Source: an uncultured Holophagaceae bacterium (GTDB taxonomy: Bacteria > Acidobacteriota > Holophagae > Holophagales > Holophagaceae). From it: 34,553 bases of DNA. A program made the position numbers and the translations under genes. How positions within the stretch are numbered: position 1 is the stretch's first letter; every line of letters starts with the position of its first letter. Location of the stretch: contig CAIYNT010000138.1 in NCBI GenBank assembly GCA_903927605.1, forward strand, positions 1 to 34,553, read 5' to 3'. Positions 1 to 8,237 of the stretch are shown piece after piece. A model generated the notes under the pieces. It had not been told where the DNA came from. It worked only from the letters and a program-made list of their open reading frames with translations, and ran no database searches.

Positions 1-1
1 C

Positions 2-610
<609 letters not shown>

Positions 611-652
611 GAGCGCATAATCGGGGCGGTCCCACCCCTCAAGGAGGCAGTC

Positions 653-1234
653 ATGGCCGCGAAGAAGATCCTCATGCTCGTCGGTGATTTCGGCGAGGAC
701 TACGAAATCATGGTGCCCTTCCAGGCCCTGCTGGCGGTGGGACACACGGTCCACGCCGTCTGCCCCGACAAGAAGGCGGGCGATTGGATCGCCACCGCCA
801 TTCATGACTTCGAGGGGCACCAGACCTACTCCGAGAAGCCCGGTCACCGGTTCACCCTCAACGCCACCTTTGCCGAGGTGAAGCCCAAGACCTACGACGC
901 CCTGGTGATCCCCGGTGGCCGTGCGCCCGAGTACCTGCGGCTCAACCCGAAGGTGCTGGACCTCGTGCGCCACTTCTTCACAGCCAAGAAGCCCGTGGCG
1001 GCCATCTGCCATGGAGCTCAGCTGCTGGCTGCCGCCGGCGTGCTGGAGGGCCGCACCTGCTCCGCCTACCCCGCCTGCCGCGCCGAAGTGGAGGTGGCCC
1101 GCGGGAAGTACGCGGAGATCGCCATCGACGGCGCCGTCACCGACGGGAACCTGGTCACCGCCCCCGCCTGGCCCGCCCATCCCGCCTGGCTCGCCCAGTT
1201 CCTGCAGGTGTTGGGAACCCGCGTGACCCTCTGA
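653..1234 (+). CDS. DJ-1/PfpI family protein
   Basis: A 193-residue single-domain protein of the class I glutamine-amidotransferase-like superfamily (DJ-1/PfpI/YhbO). Members include deglycase-like, protease-like and redox-chaperone proteins, so the exact activity is open. The start is set by a strong AAGGAGG ribosome site 5-11 bases upstream of ATG 653. Visible family marks are the N-terminal strand [15 protein letters not shown] with an acidic residue at about E15, the [10 protein letters not shown] loop, and the nucleophile elbow [10 protein letters not shown], giving a likely catalytic Cys119 followed by His120. There is no signal peptide, so it is cytosolic. It lies between thiC and the dapF-like gene on the same strand and may be co-transcribed with them. 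Family assignment is firm; substrate is unknown. Confidence 0.93.
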   Translation: MAAKKILMLVGDFGEDYEIMVPFQALLAVGHTVHAVCPDKKAGDWIATAIHDFEGHQTYSEKPGHRFTLNATFAEVKPKTYDALVIPGGRAPEYLRLNPKVLDLVRHFFTAKKPVAAICHGAQLLAAAGVLEGRTCSAYPACRAEVEVARGKYAEIAIDGAVTDGNLVTAPAWPAHPAWLAQFLQVLGTRVTL

Positions 1235-1247
1235 TTTGCCTCTGACA

Positions 1248-2117
1248 ATGTCGAACGAAATCCTTTTCTCCAAATTTCATGTGCTCGGGAACGACTACCT
1301 TGTGGTCGACCCTACGCGGACGGCCTTCGATCCAAATCCGAAACTCGTCAAGGCCCTTTGCGACCGGCGCCTGGGCATCGGCTCCGATGGGCTCCTGCTC
1401 GGCCCACTGGAGGCGCCGGACCATCCGGGCGCCTTCGGCCTGCGCATTTTCAACCCGGACGGCTCGGAAGCGGAAACCAGCGGGGATGGCCTCCGCATTT
1501 TCGCCCGCTACCTGTTCGAGGCAGGCCACGCTCAGGGCGAGGCATGCCGGATCCACACCCTGGGCGGCATCTCTGAGGCCCGGCTGCTGGTACCCGACGG
1601 AAGCCTAGTCCAGGTCGACATGGGCGTTCCCAGCTTCAAGGCCGGCGACATCCCCTTCACGGGCATCTCCTCCCAGCTCGAGGTGCTGGAAACACCGCTC
1701 TTCCTGCCCACGGGTCCGGTCACCATCACGGCCCTCAACCTGGGGAATCCCCACTGCGTCATCTTTCCGGGCGAGGTGTCCCCGGCCAATGCCTGCCGGC
1801 TCGGTCCCAAGATCGAGCGCCACCCCGAATTCCCCGAGCGAGTGAACGTCCTGCTGGTGGAAGTGGTCGATCGCCGACGCATCCGCATCGAGATCTGGGA
1901 GCGCGGAGCCGGCTACACTCCCGCCTCGGGCAGCAGCTGTGCCGCTGCGGCCGCCTGCCGCCGCCTGGGCCTGGTGGACGGCCGCGTCACCGTGCTGATG
2001 CCCGGTGGAGCCCTGGACATCGAGTTCGCCCCCGAAGGCCATATCCTCATGTCGGGGCCGGTCCAGGCGGTGTGCCACGGCGAGATGCACACCGGGTGGG
2101 CTCCGAACCTTTCATGA
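1248..2117 (+). CDS. dapF: Diaminopimelate-epimerase-like protein with Ser in place of both catalytic Cys
   Basis: A 289-residue protein with the whole DapF fold signature: FHVLGNDYLVVD at the N-terminus, GIGSDGLL, FNPDGSEAE, NLGNPHCVI, a FPERVNV block and WERGAGYT. DapF normally interconverts LL- and meso-diaminopimelate for lysine and peptidoglycan synthesis with two cysteines acting as base and acid. Here the first (in the usual CGNG motif) is Ser78 in SGDG, and the second (usual ACGSG) is Ser227 in ASGSS; both codons (AGC at 1479, TCG at 1926) were read directly. The start used is ATG 1248, 13 bases after the previous stop. A TTG at 1236 is in frame but would only add four residues. No clear ribosome site is visible, which suggests coupling to the upstream gene. 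It may be a true epimerase with altered chemistry or a relative with another substrate. The gene symbol is by homology only. Confidence 0.85.
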   Translation: MSNEILFSKFHVLGNDYLVVDPTRTAFDPNPKLVKALCDRRLGIGSDGLLLGPLEAPDHPGAFGLRIFNPDGSEAETSGDGLRIFARYLFEAGHAQGEACRIHTLGGISEARLLVPDGSLVQVDMGVPSFKAGDIPFTGISSQLEVLETPLFLPTGPVTITALNLGNPHCVIFPGEVSPANACRLGPKIERHPEFPERVNVLLVEVVDRRRIRIEIWERGAGYTPASGSSCAAAAACRRLGLVDGRVTVLMPGGALDIEFAPEGHILMSGPVQAVCHGEMHTGWAPNLS

Positions 2118-2184
2118 CAGCGATTTCCCCTAGGCAGATGCCCGGGGCTGTTTGATAATTGTCGTGTTGCAGGATCCTTGTCAG

Positions 2185-2298
2185 TTTCATCACGCGATAT
2201 CCAGAAAGGTGGAGGGACGGGCCCTGTGAAACCTTGGCAACCTGCGGAAGCAAGGTGCCAATTCCTGCTGCGAGCGATCGCAGAGAGATGCTGAAGTG
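2185..2298 (+). ncRNA. SAM-I (S-box) riboswitch
   Basis: The sequence carries the conserved S-box core in the right order: GGTGGAGGGACGGGCCC, then TGAAACC and GGCAACC, a variable hairpin, GGTGCCAATTCC, another hairpin (a GCGAGCGATCGC-type stem), and AGAGATG on the 3' side of P1. SAM-I riboswitches bind S-adenosylmethionine and switch off methionine/cysteine genes. It lies directly upstream of metB and is followed by a terminator hairpin, so control is by transcription attenuation. Exact P1 limits are approximate. Confidence 0.95.
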
Positions 2299-2311
2299 TC
2301 TGAACTGACTT

Positions 2312-2346
2312 GAGCAAGGGCCCGAGAGATCGGGCCCCTGCTCTTT
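2312..2346 (+). terminator. Riboswitch-controlled intrinsic terminator
   Basis: A perfect 7-bp GGGCCCG/CGGGCCC stem (2318-2324 with 2331-2337, loop AGAGAT) is extended by a GAGC/GCTC outer stem and followed by TTT. It sits about 15 bases after the SAM aptamer and before the metB ribosome site, as expected for the expression platform of an S-box OFF switch. Because it occupies 2312-2346, the in-frame TTG at 2310 cannot be the metB start. Confidence 0.88.
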
Positions 2347-2390
2347 ATCGCCATGAAACGATGTTGATCCCTCTTTCCCAGGAGGCTCTA

Positions 2391-3665
2391 GTGAGCGAGC
2401 AGTTCCTCGATACCAACGTGCCGGGCAATCCGGCCTACCACTTCACCATCCAGCCTCCCGTCCGGGAGGGCGGCGCGGGGTGGCTCCACCGGCCCGAGTT
2501 GGTACCCGGTGCGGGGATGGCCACCAAGTGTGTTCATGGCGGCGTGCAGCCCGATCCTGCCTACGGCGCGGTCATGCCGCCCCTGTATTTATCGTCCACC
2601 TTCGCCTTCAAGGACATCTGCACCAACGCGGGCTACGACTACACCCGCAGCGGCAATCCCACCCGCACGGCCCTGGAGGAGGCCCTCGCCCTGCTGGAAG
2701 GTGGCCATGGCGCCACCTGCACCAGCACCGGCATGAGCGCCATCCTGGTGGCCCTGAACCTGCTGCCCCACGGCAGCCACCTCATCTCCACCGTGGACTG
2801 CTACGGCGGCACCTTCCGCCTGCTGGAGCACGCCAAACGATTCTTCGGGCTGGAGGTCACCTACCTGGACCTGGCGGACCTTGAGGCCCTGAAGGCCGCC
2901 ATCAAGCCCAACACCCGCATGATATGGATCGAGACGCCCTCCAATCCCCTCCTGCGCCTCACGGACATCGCCGCCGTGGCCGAGCTCGGCCATCGCCAAC
3001 CGGACTGCCTGGTGGCCGTGGACAACACCTTCCTGTCGCCGTACCTCCAGCGCCCCTTCGAGCTGGGCGCCGACCTGGTCATCCACTCCACCACCAAGTA
3101 TCTCAACGGCCACAGCGATGTGGTGGGCGGGGCCGTGGTGGCGGCTCCGGGCAACCTCCCGCTCACGCAGCAGATCCAGAGCGTGAACAACCTGCTGGGC
3201 ACCTCCCAGGCACCTCACGACTGCTTCCTGGTGCTCCGGGGCCTGAAGACCCTGCCCCTGCGCATGCGCCAGCACGAAGTCAACGCCCAGCAGCTCGCGG
3301 AGTTCCTGCACGCCCATCCCGCCGTGGGCAAGGTCCATTTCCCGGGCCTGCCCAGCCATCCGCAGCACGCCCTCGCCAAGCGCCAGCAGCGGGGCTTCGG
3401 CGCGATGCTCAGCTTCGAGCTGAAGGAGGGCGGCAACGAGCGTCTGAACCATGTGCTGCGGCGGCTGCGCTGGTTCACCCTGGCCGAGAGCCTGGGCGGT
3501 GTGGAATCTCTGGTGGCCCACCCGGCCTCCATGACCCACGCGTCCATGACGCCTGAGGCCCGCGGGCGCGCCGGCATCAGCGACGACCTCATCCGCCTGT
3601 CCATCGGTCTGGAGGACGTGGCGGACCTCCGCTCGGACCTGGCGCAAGCCCTGACCCTTTCCTGA
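2391..3665 (+). CDS. metB: Cystathionine gamma-synthase (PLP-dependent trans-sulfuration enzyme)
   Basis: A 424-residue Cys/Met-metabolism PLP enzyme. Cystathionine gamma-synthase condenses an activated homoserine with cysteine in methionine synthesis. The match to the MetB subgroup is close along the length: PPLYLSSTF, DYTRSGNPTR, STGMSAI, DCYGGTFRL, ETPSNPLLR, VDNTFLSPYLQ, the PLP-lysine motif STTKYLNGHSDVVGG (Lys236), FGAMLSFEL, FTLAESLGGVESL and the C-terminal RLSIGLED. The start chosen is GTG 2391, five bases after GGAGG; the frame is open further upstream but runs into the riboswitch terminator. About 40 residues precede the usual family N-terminus. The SAM-I riboswitch upstream fits a methionine-pathway role. 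An acetylhomoserine or cystathionine-lyase preference cannot be excluded by sequence alone. Confidence 0.9.
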   Translation: MSEQFLDTNVPGNPAYHFTIQPPVREGGAGWLHRPELVPGAGMATKCVHGGVQPDPAYGAVMPPLYLSSTFAFKDICTNAGYDYTRSGNPTRTALEEALALLEGGHGATCTSTGMSAILVALNLLPHGSHLISTVDCYGGTFRLLEHAKRFFGLEVTYLDLADLEALKAAIKPNTRMIWIETPSNPLLRLTDIAAVAELGHRQPDCLVAVDNTFLSPYLQRPFELGADLVIHSTTKYLNGHSDVVGGAVVAAPGNLPLTQQIQSVNNLLGTSQAPHDCFLVLRGLKTLPLRMRQHEVNAQQLAEFLHAHPAVGKVHFPGLPSHPQHALAKRQQRGFGAMLSFELKEGGNERLNHVLRRLRWFTLAESLGGVESLVAHPASMTHASMTPEARGRAGISDDLIRLSIGLEDVADLRSDLAQALTLS

Positions 3666-3712
3666 AGTCGCCCCGCCTTTCAGCTAACAGCGTTCACGGC
3701 ACTGGGAAAGAC

Positions 3713-4801
3713 TCAGAACCCGGCGAAATGACCGGTGACCATGACGAGGACCAGAGTGAAGACGGCGATGGCGGCCTCGCCGATGAGGCCCACGGCAAAG
3801 GGACGCAGGCCCTGCTTGCGCATCTCCCTGAAATTGGTGCGGAGGCCGACGCCGGCGAAGGTGAGCAGAAAGGCCCAGCGCGAGAGGTTGGCCAGTGACG
3901 TATTCTGCTCCTTGGTGAAGAACCCGATGGTGGCGAGCAGGGAGATCAGCAGGAAACCCAGGACGAACTTCGGGAACTTCTGCCAGAGGAAGGCGGCCTT
4001 GTTCCTGACGGCATGCGCTTGGCCCTTTCTCGCCCAGTGAAGGGCATAGGCCAGAACGACGAAGCCGATCAGCGCGTTGCGGGTGGTCTTGGTGAGGATG
4101 GCCAGCTTGGCGGCGGCGTCGGAATAGAGGGCCCCGGCAGCGGCTGCCTCGGCGGTGTTGTCGACGGCCAGGCCGGCCCAGATGCCGTAGGCGCGATCGG
4201 AGAGATGAAGGGCGTGCCCGAGGATGGGAAAAGTGAAGAGCGCGATGGCGCCGAGGGCGAGAATGGCGGCGATGGCATAGGAGGAATCCTCATCGTCCGC
4301 ATCGATGGCGCCCTTGGTGGCGATGATGGCGCTGACGCCGCAGACGGCCGAACCGACCGCCAGGAGGGTGGTGAGCTTGGGGCGGAGGCCGAAGAGGCGG
4401 CCCAGCAGCGTCATGAAGGCGAGGGAGCCGGTGATCTCGATGGCGACCAGGAGGAGGCTGACGCCCCCGAGTTTCCAGACGTCCCCGAGCAGGAAGCGCG
4501 AGCCCAGCAGGACGATGCCAGCCTTGAGCCAAAACTCGTAGGTGGCGACGCCGGGCTTGAAGATTTCGGCGACGCCGAAGACGTTGGAGATGACCAGCCC
4601 GATGAGGATGGCCCAGAGGACGTATTCGATGTTGGGAAAGGCCCAATGGTGGCCTTTCGCGTAAGCGTTGAGCGTTTTCTCGAGGAGTTTCCCCGCATAG
4701 CCGACCGCAGAAAGCAGCGCCATGCCGGGGAGGAGGCGCAAGAATCTGGTGGTCAAGGAGATGGGCAGACCCCTTGATCCCAGCACGCTGGCCACTACCA
4801 C
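3713..4801 (-). CDS. YeiH/UPF0324 family putative sulfate exporter-type membrane protein
   Basis: A polytopic membrane protein of 362 residues with roughly ten hydrophobic helices. It matches the UPF0324 (YeiH, Cons_hypoth698) family: AILIGLVISN, GIVLLGSRF, the hallmark GSAVCGVSAIIAT, the acidic loop after it, IWAGLAVDNTAEAAAAG, and FAGVGLRTNFREM. Members are annotated as putative sulfate exporters, mostly without biochemical proof. The frame opens with GTG at 4801, overlapping by 7 bases the end of a 42-residue ORF that itself resembles an N-terminal helix of longer family members. The start is therefore uncertain: coupled re-initiation, or a frameshift in one longer gene. It is the last gene of a minus-strand group and faces metB tail to tail. 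Confidence 0.85.
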   Translation of the reverse strand: MVVASVLGSRGLPISLTTRFLRLLPGMALLSAVGYAGKLLEKTLNAYAKGHHWAFPNIEYVLWAILIGLVISNVFGVAEIFKPGVATYEFWLKAGIVLLGSRFLLGDVWKLGGVSLLLVAIEITGSLAFMTLLGRLFGLRPKLTTLLAVGSAVCGVSAIIATKGAIDADDEDSSYAIAAILALGAIALFTFPILGHALHLSDRAYGIWAGLAVDNTAEAAAAGALYSDAAAKLAILTKTTRNALIGFVVLAYALHWARKGQAHAVRNKAAFLWQKFPKFVLGFLLISLLATIGFFTKEQNTSLANLSRWAFLLTFAGVGLRTNFREMRKQGLRPFAVGLIGEAAIAVFTLVLVMVTGHFAGF

Positions 4802-4923
4802 GGCACGCGGGAGATGACGCCGAATCGGATCAGGACTGCGGCGAGTAAGGCCAAGAGGACCGCCCAGGTGTCGGGAGAAAGCCTGGGAGCCGATCCTCCT
4901 TCCGCCTGCGGTGGTCCAGACAT
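4795..4923 (-). CDS. 42-residue single-helix membrane ORF, possibly the detached N-terminus of the YeiH-type transporter
   Basis: A short frame with ATG at 4923, preceded by AGGAGA at a normal spacing, encoding 42 residues. A polar N-terminus (MSGPPQAEGG) is followed by one hydrophobic helix containing the DTWAVLLALLAAVL run, ending in ISRVPW and TAG. The stop lies inside the first codons of the YeiH-type gene, which is in another frame. Longer UPF0324 proteins often begin with a D/E-x-WAV helix of this kind (recalled knowledge). This could be the first helix of the same protein separated by a one-base frameshift, or an overlapping small gene coupled to it. It is too short for standard ORF cut-offs. 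Confidence 0.6.
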   Translation of the reverse strand: MSGPPQAEGGSAPRLSPDTWAVLLALLAAVLIRFGVISRVPW

Positions 4924-4978
4924 GGCAGTTCTCCTGGATGGGTGAACGGGAACAGGCTGAGTGGCAGCCGCTTCTGGG

Positions 4979-6367
4979 CTACTGAACGCCCAGCAACTCG
5001 ACGTCGAAGATCAGGTCGGCGTTGGGGGGGATGACTCCGCCGGCACCCTTGGAACCGTAGCCGAGGTAGGACGGGATGTAGAGGGTGCGCTTACCGCCCA
5101 CCTTCATGGTCATCAGCCCCTCATCCCAGCCCTTGATGACGCGGCCCATGCCGATGGGGATAGCCAGCGGCTGACCACGGTCCAGCGAGCTGTCGAACTT
5201 CTTGCCGGGGTGCCCCCGGCCGTCGTCCAGCCAGCCCGTGTAGTGGACCGTGCACTGCTGGCCCCGCTGGGGTGCCGCGCCGGTGCCAACCGCGCTGTCC
5301 ACGTACTTCAACCCTGAATCGGTGGTGATCATCGCGGATCCTTTCAGCTTGGGGGGAGCTTCGCCCACTTCGAGGACCTGGAAGCTATCGGGGACCAGGG
5401 TGGGCCGAGTTCCCGGCTTCGCATCCTTGGCGATGGGCGCAAACTCCGCCGTGGGCAGGTAGAGGCGGTGGGTGAGGGGGTTGACCACGAGGGTGCGGGC
5501 ACCTGCCCGGGTGGGAATGGTGGCGGCCACTTCATAGGTGGCTGGGCCGGTCGGACGGATGACGGTGAGGGTGCCTTCCCCATTGCTGGCGTAGGCGCAG
5601 TCCGTGCCCGGATCGAGGGCGATGCCGTCCGTCCCAGAGCCGATAGGCAAGGTGGCGAGAACTTTGCCGGAGCCCGCGTCCACCACGGCCAGGAGCTTGT
5701 TGCGCCCCACGGAGAAGAGTCGGTTCCGCTTCACGTCGATGGCCAGGCCGCTGGGTTCCACCACGGGCTTGATGGACCACCTGGCCTCCACCGCGAGGGT
5801 GCGGGCGTTGATGGCGAGGATCTCCGAGGTGTCCTCGTTGTTCACATAGACCCGGCCGGAACCATCGCAGGCAGCGAACTCGGGCTTGCCCCCCATGGGG
5901 ATGGTGCCCACCACTTCAGCGCTGAGGGCATCGATCACCGTGGCGTTCTTTCCCCGGCCATTGAAGGTGAACACCCGCTTCGTGGCAGGCTCATAGAGGA
6001 TGGCGTCCGGATTCTCACCCGTGGTCTTCACCACCTTCTGCACCTCCAGCGTGGAGAGCTTGAAGACAGTAACGGTATTGGACTGCCCATTGCTGGTCCA
6101 CCCTCGATCCAGTTCCGCGGAAAGGGCCACGCCATGCACACCCGCGGTGTCCGGGATCTCACCCTTCAGGCGACCATCCAGATCCAGGACCATCACCCGC
6201 GTGGAGCGGGGTACGTAGAGCCGGCCTCCTGCGGGGTCGAGAGCCACATAGTCCCATCGGCCCTCACCCCCGATCTTGAAGGTGCGGAGCACTTCCGGAT
6301 CAGCCGCGCGGACCATCACAGGCAGGCCGAGGATGAGCGACAGCAGGAACGGGGCACATCGTTTCAT
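4979..6367 (-). CDS. Secreted YncE-like beta-propeller fused to an FKBP-type peptidyl-prolyl isomerase
   Basis: A 462-residue two-domain protein. The start is ATG 6367, seven bases after GGAGG; the open frame continues nine codons further without a ribosome site. Residues 1-21 are a signal peptide (hydrophobic FLLSLILGLPVMV then RAAD). About 22-335 form a YVTN/YncE-type propeller with repeated blades such as VALDPAGGRLYVP, GVALSAELDRGWTSN and GLAIDVKRNRLFSVG. From Met346 (DNA 5332) an FKBP domain of 117 residues begins with MITTDSGLKYVD and carries VHYTGWLDDG, GRVIKGWDEGL, GGKRTLYIPSYLGYG and VIPPNADLIFDVELL. FKBPs catalyse proline cis-trans isomerisation; the export signal places this one outside the cytoplasm. 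An internal AAAGGA plus ATG at the domain junction could also give a free cytosolic FKBP. It leads the minus-strand group with the YeiH-type gene. Confidence 0.9.
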   Translation of the reverse strand: MKRCAPFLLSLILGLPVMVRAADPEVLRTFKIGGEGRWDYVALDPAGGRLYVPRSTRVMVLDLDGRLKGEIPDTAGVHGVALSAELDRGWTSNGQSNTVTVFKLSTLEVQKVVKTTGENPDAILYEPATKRVFTFNGRGKNATVIDALSAEVVGTIPMGGKPEFAACDGSGRVYVNNEDTSEILAINARTLAVEARWSIKPVVEPSGLAIDVKRNRLFSVGRNKLLAVVDAGSGKVLATLPIGSGTDGIALDPGTDCAYASNGEGTLTVIRPTGPATYEVAATIPTRAGARTLVVNPLTHRLYLPTAEFAPIAKDAKPGTRPTLVPDSFQVLEVGEAPPKLKGSAMITTDSGLKYVDSAVGTGAAPQRGQQCTVHYTGWLDDGRGHPGKKFDSSLDRGQPLAIPIGMGRVIKGWDEGLMTMKVGGKRTLYIPSYLGYGSKGAGGVIPPNADLIFDVELLGVQ

Positions 6368-6443
6368 GAGAAGCCTCCATTGAACTTCAACCACCCTAAG
6401 CCTATCCGGAAGCTGCGGATTCCTTCGGCATGGTCAGCCAGGC

Positions 6444-6472
6444 TGGACGCCCCCAGCCATTTCAAGTAAAGT
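6444..6472 (+). promoter_or_regulatory. Candidate promoter of tRNA-Pro
   Basis: TGGACG (6444-6449) and TAAAGT (6467-6472) are separated by 17 bases and would start transcription near 6480, just before the tRNA. Matches to the sigma-70 consensus are partial, so this is a suggestion. Confidence 0.45.
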
Positions 6473-6482
6473 CAAACCTTCG

Positions 6483-6625
<143 letters not shown>

Positions 6626-6639
6626 GTGGGATTGCGGAG

Positions 6640-6712
6640 ACAGCGCGGGGCGCTGTCGGGAGCAAGACCGGCGACTGGCGCAGCCAGGCACGGTTCGAAT
6701 CCGCCACCAGAT
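6640..6712 (+). other. tRNA-like debris and hairpin in the 328-bp gap before cutA
   Basis: A perfect 7-bp hairpin (6640-6646 with 6650-6656, loop GGG) is followed by D-arm-like GGCGCAGCCAGG and then GGTTCGAATCC plus GCCACCAG at 6692-6709, resembling a tRNA T loop and 3' end. No matching acceptor or anticodon arm was found, so it is not an intact tRNA. From 6713 to 6888 nothing recognisable is seen beyond a weak TACAAT box at 6848. Confidence 0.5.
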
Positions 6713-6888
6713 GAGTCGGCCTGAATTACGACGAACAGCCCAACCCGCCAGTCACGGTGCCCTGATCGGTTGTGGTCAGACCACCCTTGGCGCAGAGCAC
6801 ACAAGGCTCCCGCTGTTTCGTGATCCGTGAACTCCCCCCCATCAAGTTACAATGGTCGGTTCCGTCCGCCGGGCGGGGAGCCCACTCG

Positions 6889-7215
6889 ATGACCGATGTC
6901 TGCACCGTCATGACCACTTGTGGCAGCGAGGAGACCGCCCTCACCATCGCCGCCGCCCTGGTGGACCAGGCCTATGCCGGCTGCGTGAACATTCTCCCCA
7001 GCATCAAGAGCTACTACTACTTCAAGGGCGAGACCCACCTGGATGAGGAGGTCATGCTGATCATCAAGACCACCCGGGAACTCTTCCCCCTAGTCTCCGA
7101 AGTCATCACCGACCTGCACACCTACGAAGTCCCTGAAATTCTCATGTTCGCGGTTGAAGAAGGCTCAGAACCATTCCTCGACTGGATCCGCCAGAGCGTG
7201 AACCGCCTGGCCTGA
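6889..7215 (+). CDS. cutA: CutA divalent-cation tolerance family protein
   Basis: A 108-residue protein matching the trimeric CutA family, named for copper tolerance in E. coli; its general role is still debated. Conserved marks are [21 protein letters not shown], the [19 protein letters not shown] block, [11 protein letters not shown], and HTYEVPEIL close to the C-terminus. The start is ATG 6889 with GGGGAG eight bases upstream. The open frame runs another 39 codons upstream but includes no family sequence there. It has no signal peptide. The gene precedes glpX by 34 bases on the same strand, so the two may share a transcript without an obvious functional link. Confidence 0.95.
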   Translation: MTDVCTVMTTCGSEETALTIAAALVDQAYAGCVNILPSIKSYYYFKGETHLDEEVMLIIKTTRELFPLVSEVITDLHTYEVPEILMFAVEEGSEPFLDWIRQSVNRLA

Positions 7216-7249
7216 ATCGATCACACCATCACCTACCTGGAGCCACACC

Positions 7250-8230
7250 ATGGAACAGACCTTGTCCCTCGAATTCCTACGGGTGGTTGAGCAGGCCACC
7301 ATCGCTTGCGCTACTTCCATCGGCCATGGCCGGCGCAAGCACAGCGACAAGCTCGCGGTGGAAGCCATGCGGACGGCTATGGAATCCGTCCGCATGGACG
7401 GCACCATCGTCATCGGCGAGGGCGAACGGGATGAAGCCCCCATGCTCTACATTGGCGAGAAAGTGGGCATGGGGCCTGATCTGGATGGTGATCATCCCGC
7501 CGTAGACATCGCGGTCGATCCCCTCGAGGGCACGAACCTTTGCGCCACGGGTGCCCCCAACGCCATCGCCGTGATGGCGGCCACGGAAAAGGGTGGGCTG
7601 CTGCATGCACCGGACCTCTACATGGAGAAGCTCGTGGTTGGCCCATCGGCCAAGGGCAAGGTGAGCCTTGATGCACCCGTCCACGAAACGCTTCAGATCA
7701 TTGCCAAATCGCTCAACCGACAGGTGTCCGAAATCACGGTCACGGTGCTGGACCGCGAGCGCCACGCCCAACTCATCGCGGACATCCGCAGCGCCGGTGC
7801 CCGCATCCAGCTCATCGGTGATGGTGACCTCAGCGCCGCCATCAGCGCCGCCGTCAGCGGCACGGGCATCCACGCGGTCATGGGCACCGGCGGCGCGCCC
7901 GAAGGCGTGCTGTCCGCTGCAGCCCTGAAGTGCCTCAACGGCGAGATCCAGGGCCGCCTGAAGGTGGACACCAACACAGCCAGCCGGGAGAAGGCCGAGG
8001 CCATGGGCGTGGACTTCGGCCGGATCTACTTCACCGACGACCTCTGCCCCGGCAAGGAGATTGTCTTCGCAGCCTGCGGCGTCACCCCCGGCAACCTGCT
8101 GGATGGCGTGCGGCACTTCGGCCACGGCGTCCGCACCTCCAGCCTCATCCTGACCTACGGCAGCCGCCAGGTGCGCTTCATCGATACCGTGCACATCAAG
8201 GAAGGCGAGACTGTCACTGTCCGATTCTAG
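7250..8230 (+). CDS. glpX: Class II fructose-1,6-bisphosphatase GlpX
   Basis: A 326-residue GlpX-type phosphatase that hydrolyses fructose-1,6-bisphosphate to fructose-6-phosphate in gluconeogenesis, in the cytosol. Family blocks are clear: [13 protein letters not shown] near the start, [35 protein letters not shown] (metal-binding acidic residues), [14 protein letters not shown] (the DPxEGT metal/phosphate motif), [11 protein letters not shown], and [27 protein letters not shown]. Its length is normal for the family. ATG 7250 has a GGAG about eight bases upstream. A class II enzyme fits growth on peptides or organic acids, where glucose must be made. The next gene starts within 10 bases. Confidence 0.96.
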   Translation: MEQTLSLEFLRVVEQATIACATSIGHGRRKHSDKLAVEAMRTAMESVRMDGTIVIGEGERDEAPMLYIGEKVGMGPDLDGDHPAVDIAVDPLEGTNLCATGAPNAIAVMAATEKGGLLHAPDLYMEKLVVGPSAKGKVSLDAPVHETLQIIAKSLNRQVSEITVTVLDRERHAQLIADIRSAGARIQLIGDGDLSAAISAAVSGTGIHAVMGTGGAPEGVLSAAALKCLNGEIQGRLKVDTNTASREKAEAMGVDFGRIYFTDDLCPGKEIVFAACGVTPGNLLDGVRHFGHGVRTSSLILTYGSRQVRFIDTVHIKEGETVTVRF

Positions 8231-8237
8231 GCCCTCC

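Noticed and set aside
2353..2367. Tiny frame MKRC after the riboswitch terminator, a possible leader peptide of metB
   Set aside because: Only four codons, no ribosome site, and control is already explained by the SAM riboswitch.
6713..6888. N-terminal extension of CutA from 6772
   Set aside because: The extra 39 codons have no CutA similarity, and GGGGAG with ATG 6889 gives the normal family length.
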